Below, in pieces: positions 63,432-64,000 of a stretch of 64,000 nucleotides of DNA. Below the pieces are notes generated by a model. That model was given only the letters and a program-made list of their open reading frames with translations, ran no database searches and was not told the DNA's origin. The position numbers and the translations under genes were made by a program. The DNA comes from Salisaeta longa DSM 21114 (GTDB taxonomy: Bacteria > Bacteroidota > Rhodothermia > Rhodothermales > Salinibacteraceae), in NCBI RefSeq assembly GCF_000419585.1, contig NZ_ATTH01000002.1:1-64000 (forward strand), in the 5' to 3' direction. Numbering within the stretch: position 1 is the stretch's first letter; each line of letters begins with the position of its first letter.

Positions 63432-63761
63432 CTATGCCCGCGAGCCATCGCCGCCCGTGCGGTCTGTTGAACCGTTGTCCGCATCGTCGAGGTGCTCTCG
63501 GAGAAAGTGCATAGTCTCGGCAACAAGCTCCTGGGCAGCTTCGTCATCCGTCTCGTCGGCGCAGGCCTCTTGCACGAGTTCGATGGTTTTGTTGTACTGC
63601 TGAAGGTAGTTGCGGCAGTTATCGCATTTGCTGATGTGGCGCTCAAACTGCCGGGTCGTTTGCGCATCGAGCGTGCCCTCCTGGTATGCGACCAGAAAGT
63701 CGTTCACCTCTTTGCACGTAAGCATGAAGCGTCGCCGCAGCGCCGTAAGGGGATTCGTCAT
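63432..63761 (-). CDS. Zinc-binding anti-sigma factor (soluble, ZAS type)
   Basis: A 109-residue protein with LTCKEVNDFLVAYQEGTLDAQTTRQFERHISKCDNCRNYLQQY (residues ~14-56). This is the zinc-binding anti-sigma motif, with His and two Cys in H-x3-C-x2-C after an upstream Cys. No membrane helix follows; the acidic tail is short, so it is a cytoplasmic ZAS protein that probably senses thiol oxidation. Its start lies 4 bp after the sigma gene's stop codon, so the two are translationally coupled. Confidence 0.88.
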   Translation of the reverse strand: MTNPLTALRRRFMLTCKEVNDFLVAYQEGTLDAQTTRQFERHISKCDNCRNYLQQYNKTIELVQEACADETDDEAAQELVAETMHFLREHLDDADNGSTDRTGGDGSRA

Positions 63762-63765
63762 GGGG

Positions 63766-64000
63766 TTAAGCGGTGTCGTCAGAAAAATACTGGGTCAGTA
63801 AGGAGCGCAGCGCCTGGCGGGCCCGGTGCAAGCGCACGCGCACCGCACCGCGGCTGATGTCTAGCAGCTCGGCGGTTTCTTTGGTCGAGCGCTCCTCCAA
63901 ATCGCGTAGGATGATGACCTCGCGGTACGTGTCCGAGAGCTCGTCGAGCGCATCGCGCACAAGCTGCTTCCGTTCGTTTCGCTCGGTCGACTGCTCCGGG
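63766..64000 (-). CDS. ECF-family RNA polymerase sigma factor (5' end beyond the window)
   Basis: The visible part is the C-terminal 77 residues, in frame from the right edge. LVRDALDELSDTYREVIILRDLEERSTKETAELLDISRGAVRVRLHRARQALRSLL is sigma region 4 with its helix-turn-helix, followed by a short tail. The start codon and region 2 lie past 64000. The anti-sigma gene follows after 4 bp, the standard arrangement for an anti-sigma-controlled ECF factor. Confidence 0.92.
   Translation of the reverse strand, partial: PEQSTERNERKQLVRDALDELSDTYREVIILRDLEERSTKETAELLDISRGAVRVRLHRARQALRSLLTQYFSDDTA

Overview
The window is a high-G+C bacterial segment that reads as a Rhodothermota/Bacteroidota-type genome, most like the Salinibacter/Salisaeta group. 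The grounds are: three exported proteins with type 9 secretion C-terminal sorting domains, two TonB-dependent receptors with carboxypeptidase-D-like N-termini, a one-polypeptide hybrid two-component system, few clear Shine-Dalgarno sequences, and many acidic proteins as in salt-adapted cells. The lineage is inference. No rRNA is present; there is one tRNA (Asp).

Layout. 1-6.4 kb: a cut membrane protein, an APC permease, an AsmA-like protein, a small GNAT, tRNA-Asp, a cold-shock protein and small ORFs. 6.4-10.2 kb: a visibly AT-richer insert with an orphan BrnA-like antitoxin, a three-half-site operator and a 1028-aa protein carrying a degenerate M48-like domain. 11.2-14.7 kb: a sulfur operon (two YeeE/YedE half-transporters, persulfide dioxygenase-rhodanese, TauE/SafE) behind an 18-bp palindrome. 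15.4-22.1 kb: a lone ABC ATPase, a 1380-aa hybrid sensor/AraC regulator and a HerA-type ATPase. 22.8-31.7 kb: a membrane protein with an apparently dead Lon-like domain plus Ca-binding-type repeats, a 1902-aa T9SS adhesin-like protein and a lipoprotein. 32.3-38.4 kb: a small Cys-rich gene trio, a DUF4112 protein, a siderophore-type TonB receptor and a PepSY membrane protein. 38.5-43.2 kb: a TonB receptor with PhoD phosphatase. 43.5-49.9 kb: a T9SS protein, a small PID-CTERM-like protein and a T9SS nuclease gene broken by one in-frame TAA. 50.4-58.8 kb: a Bax-inhibitor-1 protein, a TetR-controlled RND efflux operon and a P19/Tp34-like iron-binding protein. 58.9-63.4 kb: GlpX, then a replication/partition module: an array of 8-bp units, parA, a putative ribbon-helix-helix partner, 13 iterons and a Rep_3 initiator. 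63.4-64 kb: an anti-sigma factor and a cut ECF sigma factor.

The replication and partition genes suggest a megaplasmid or chromid, or an integrated plasmid, that carries housekeeping-type genes. The most novel signal is the array of degenerate palindromic octamers (RGWWCY separated by RY) just upstream of parA. About 32 units run in two blocks, and 4-5-unit copies lie in two other intergenic gaps. With a ParA and a probable RHH protein alongside, it is a candidate centromere of the kind bound by RHH partition proteins.
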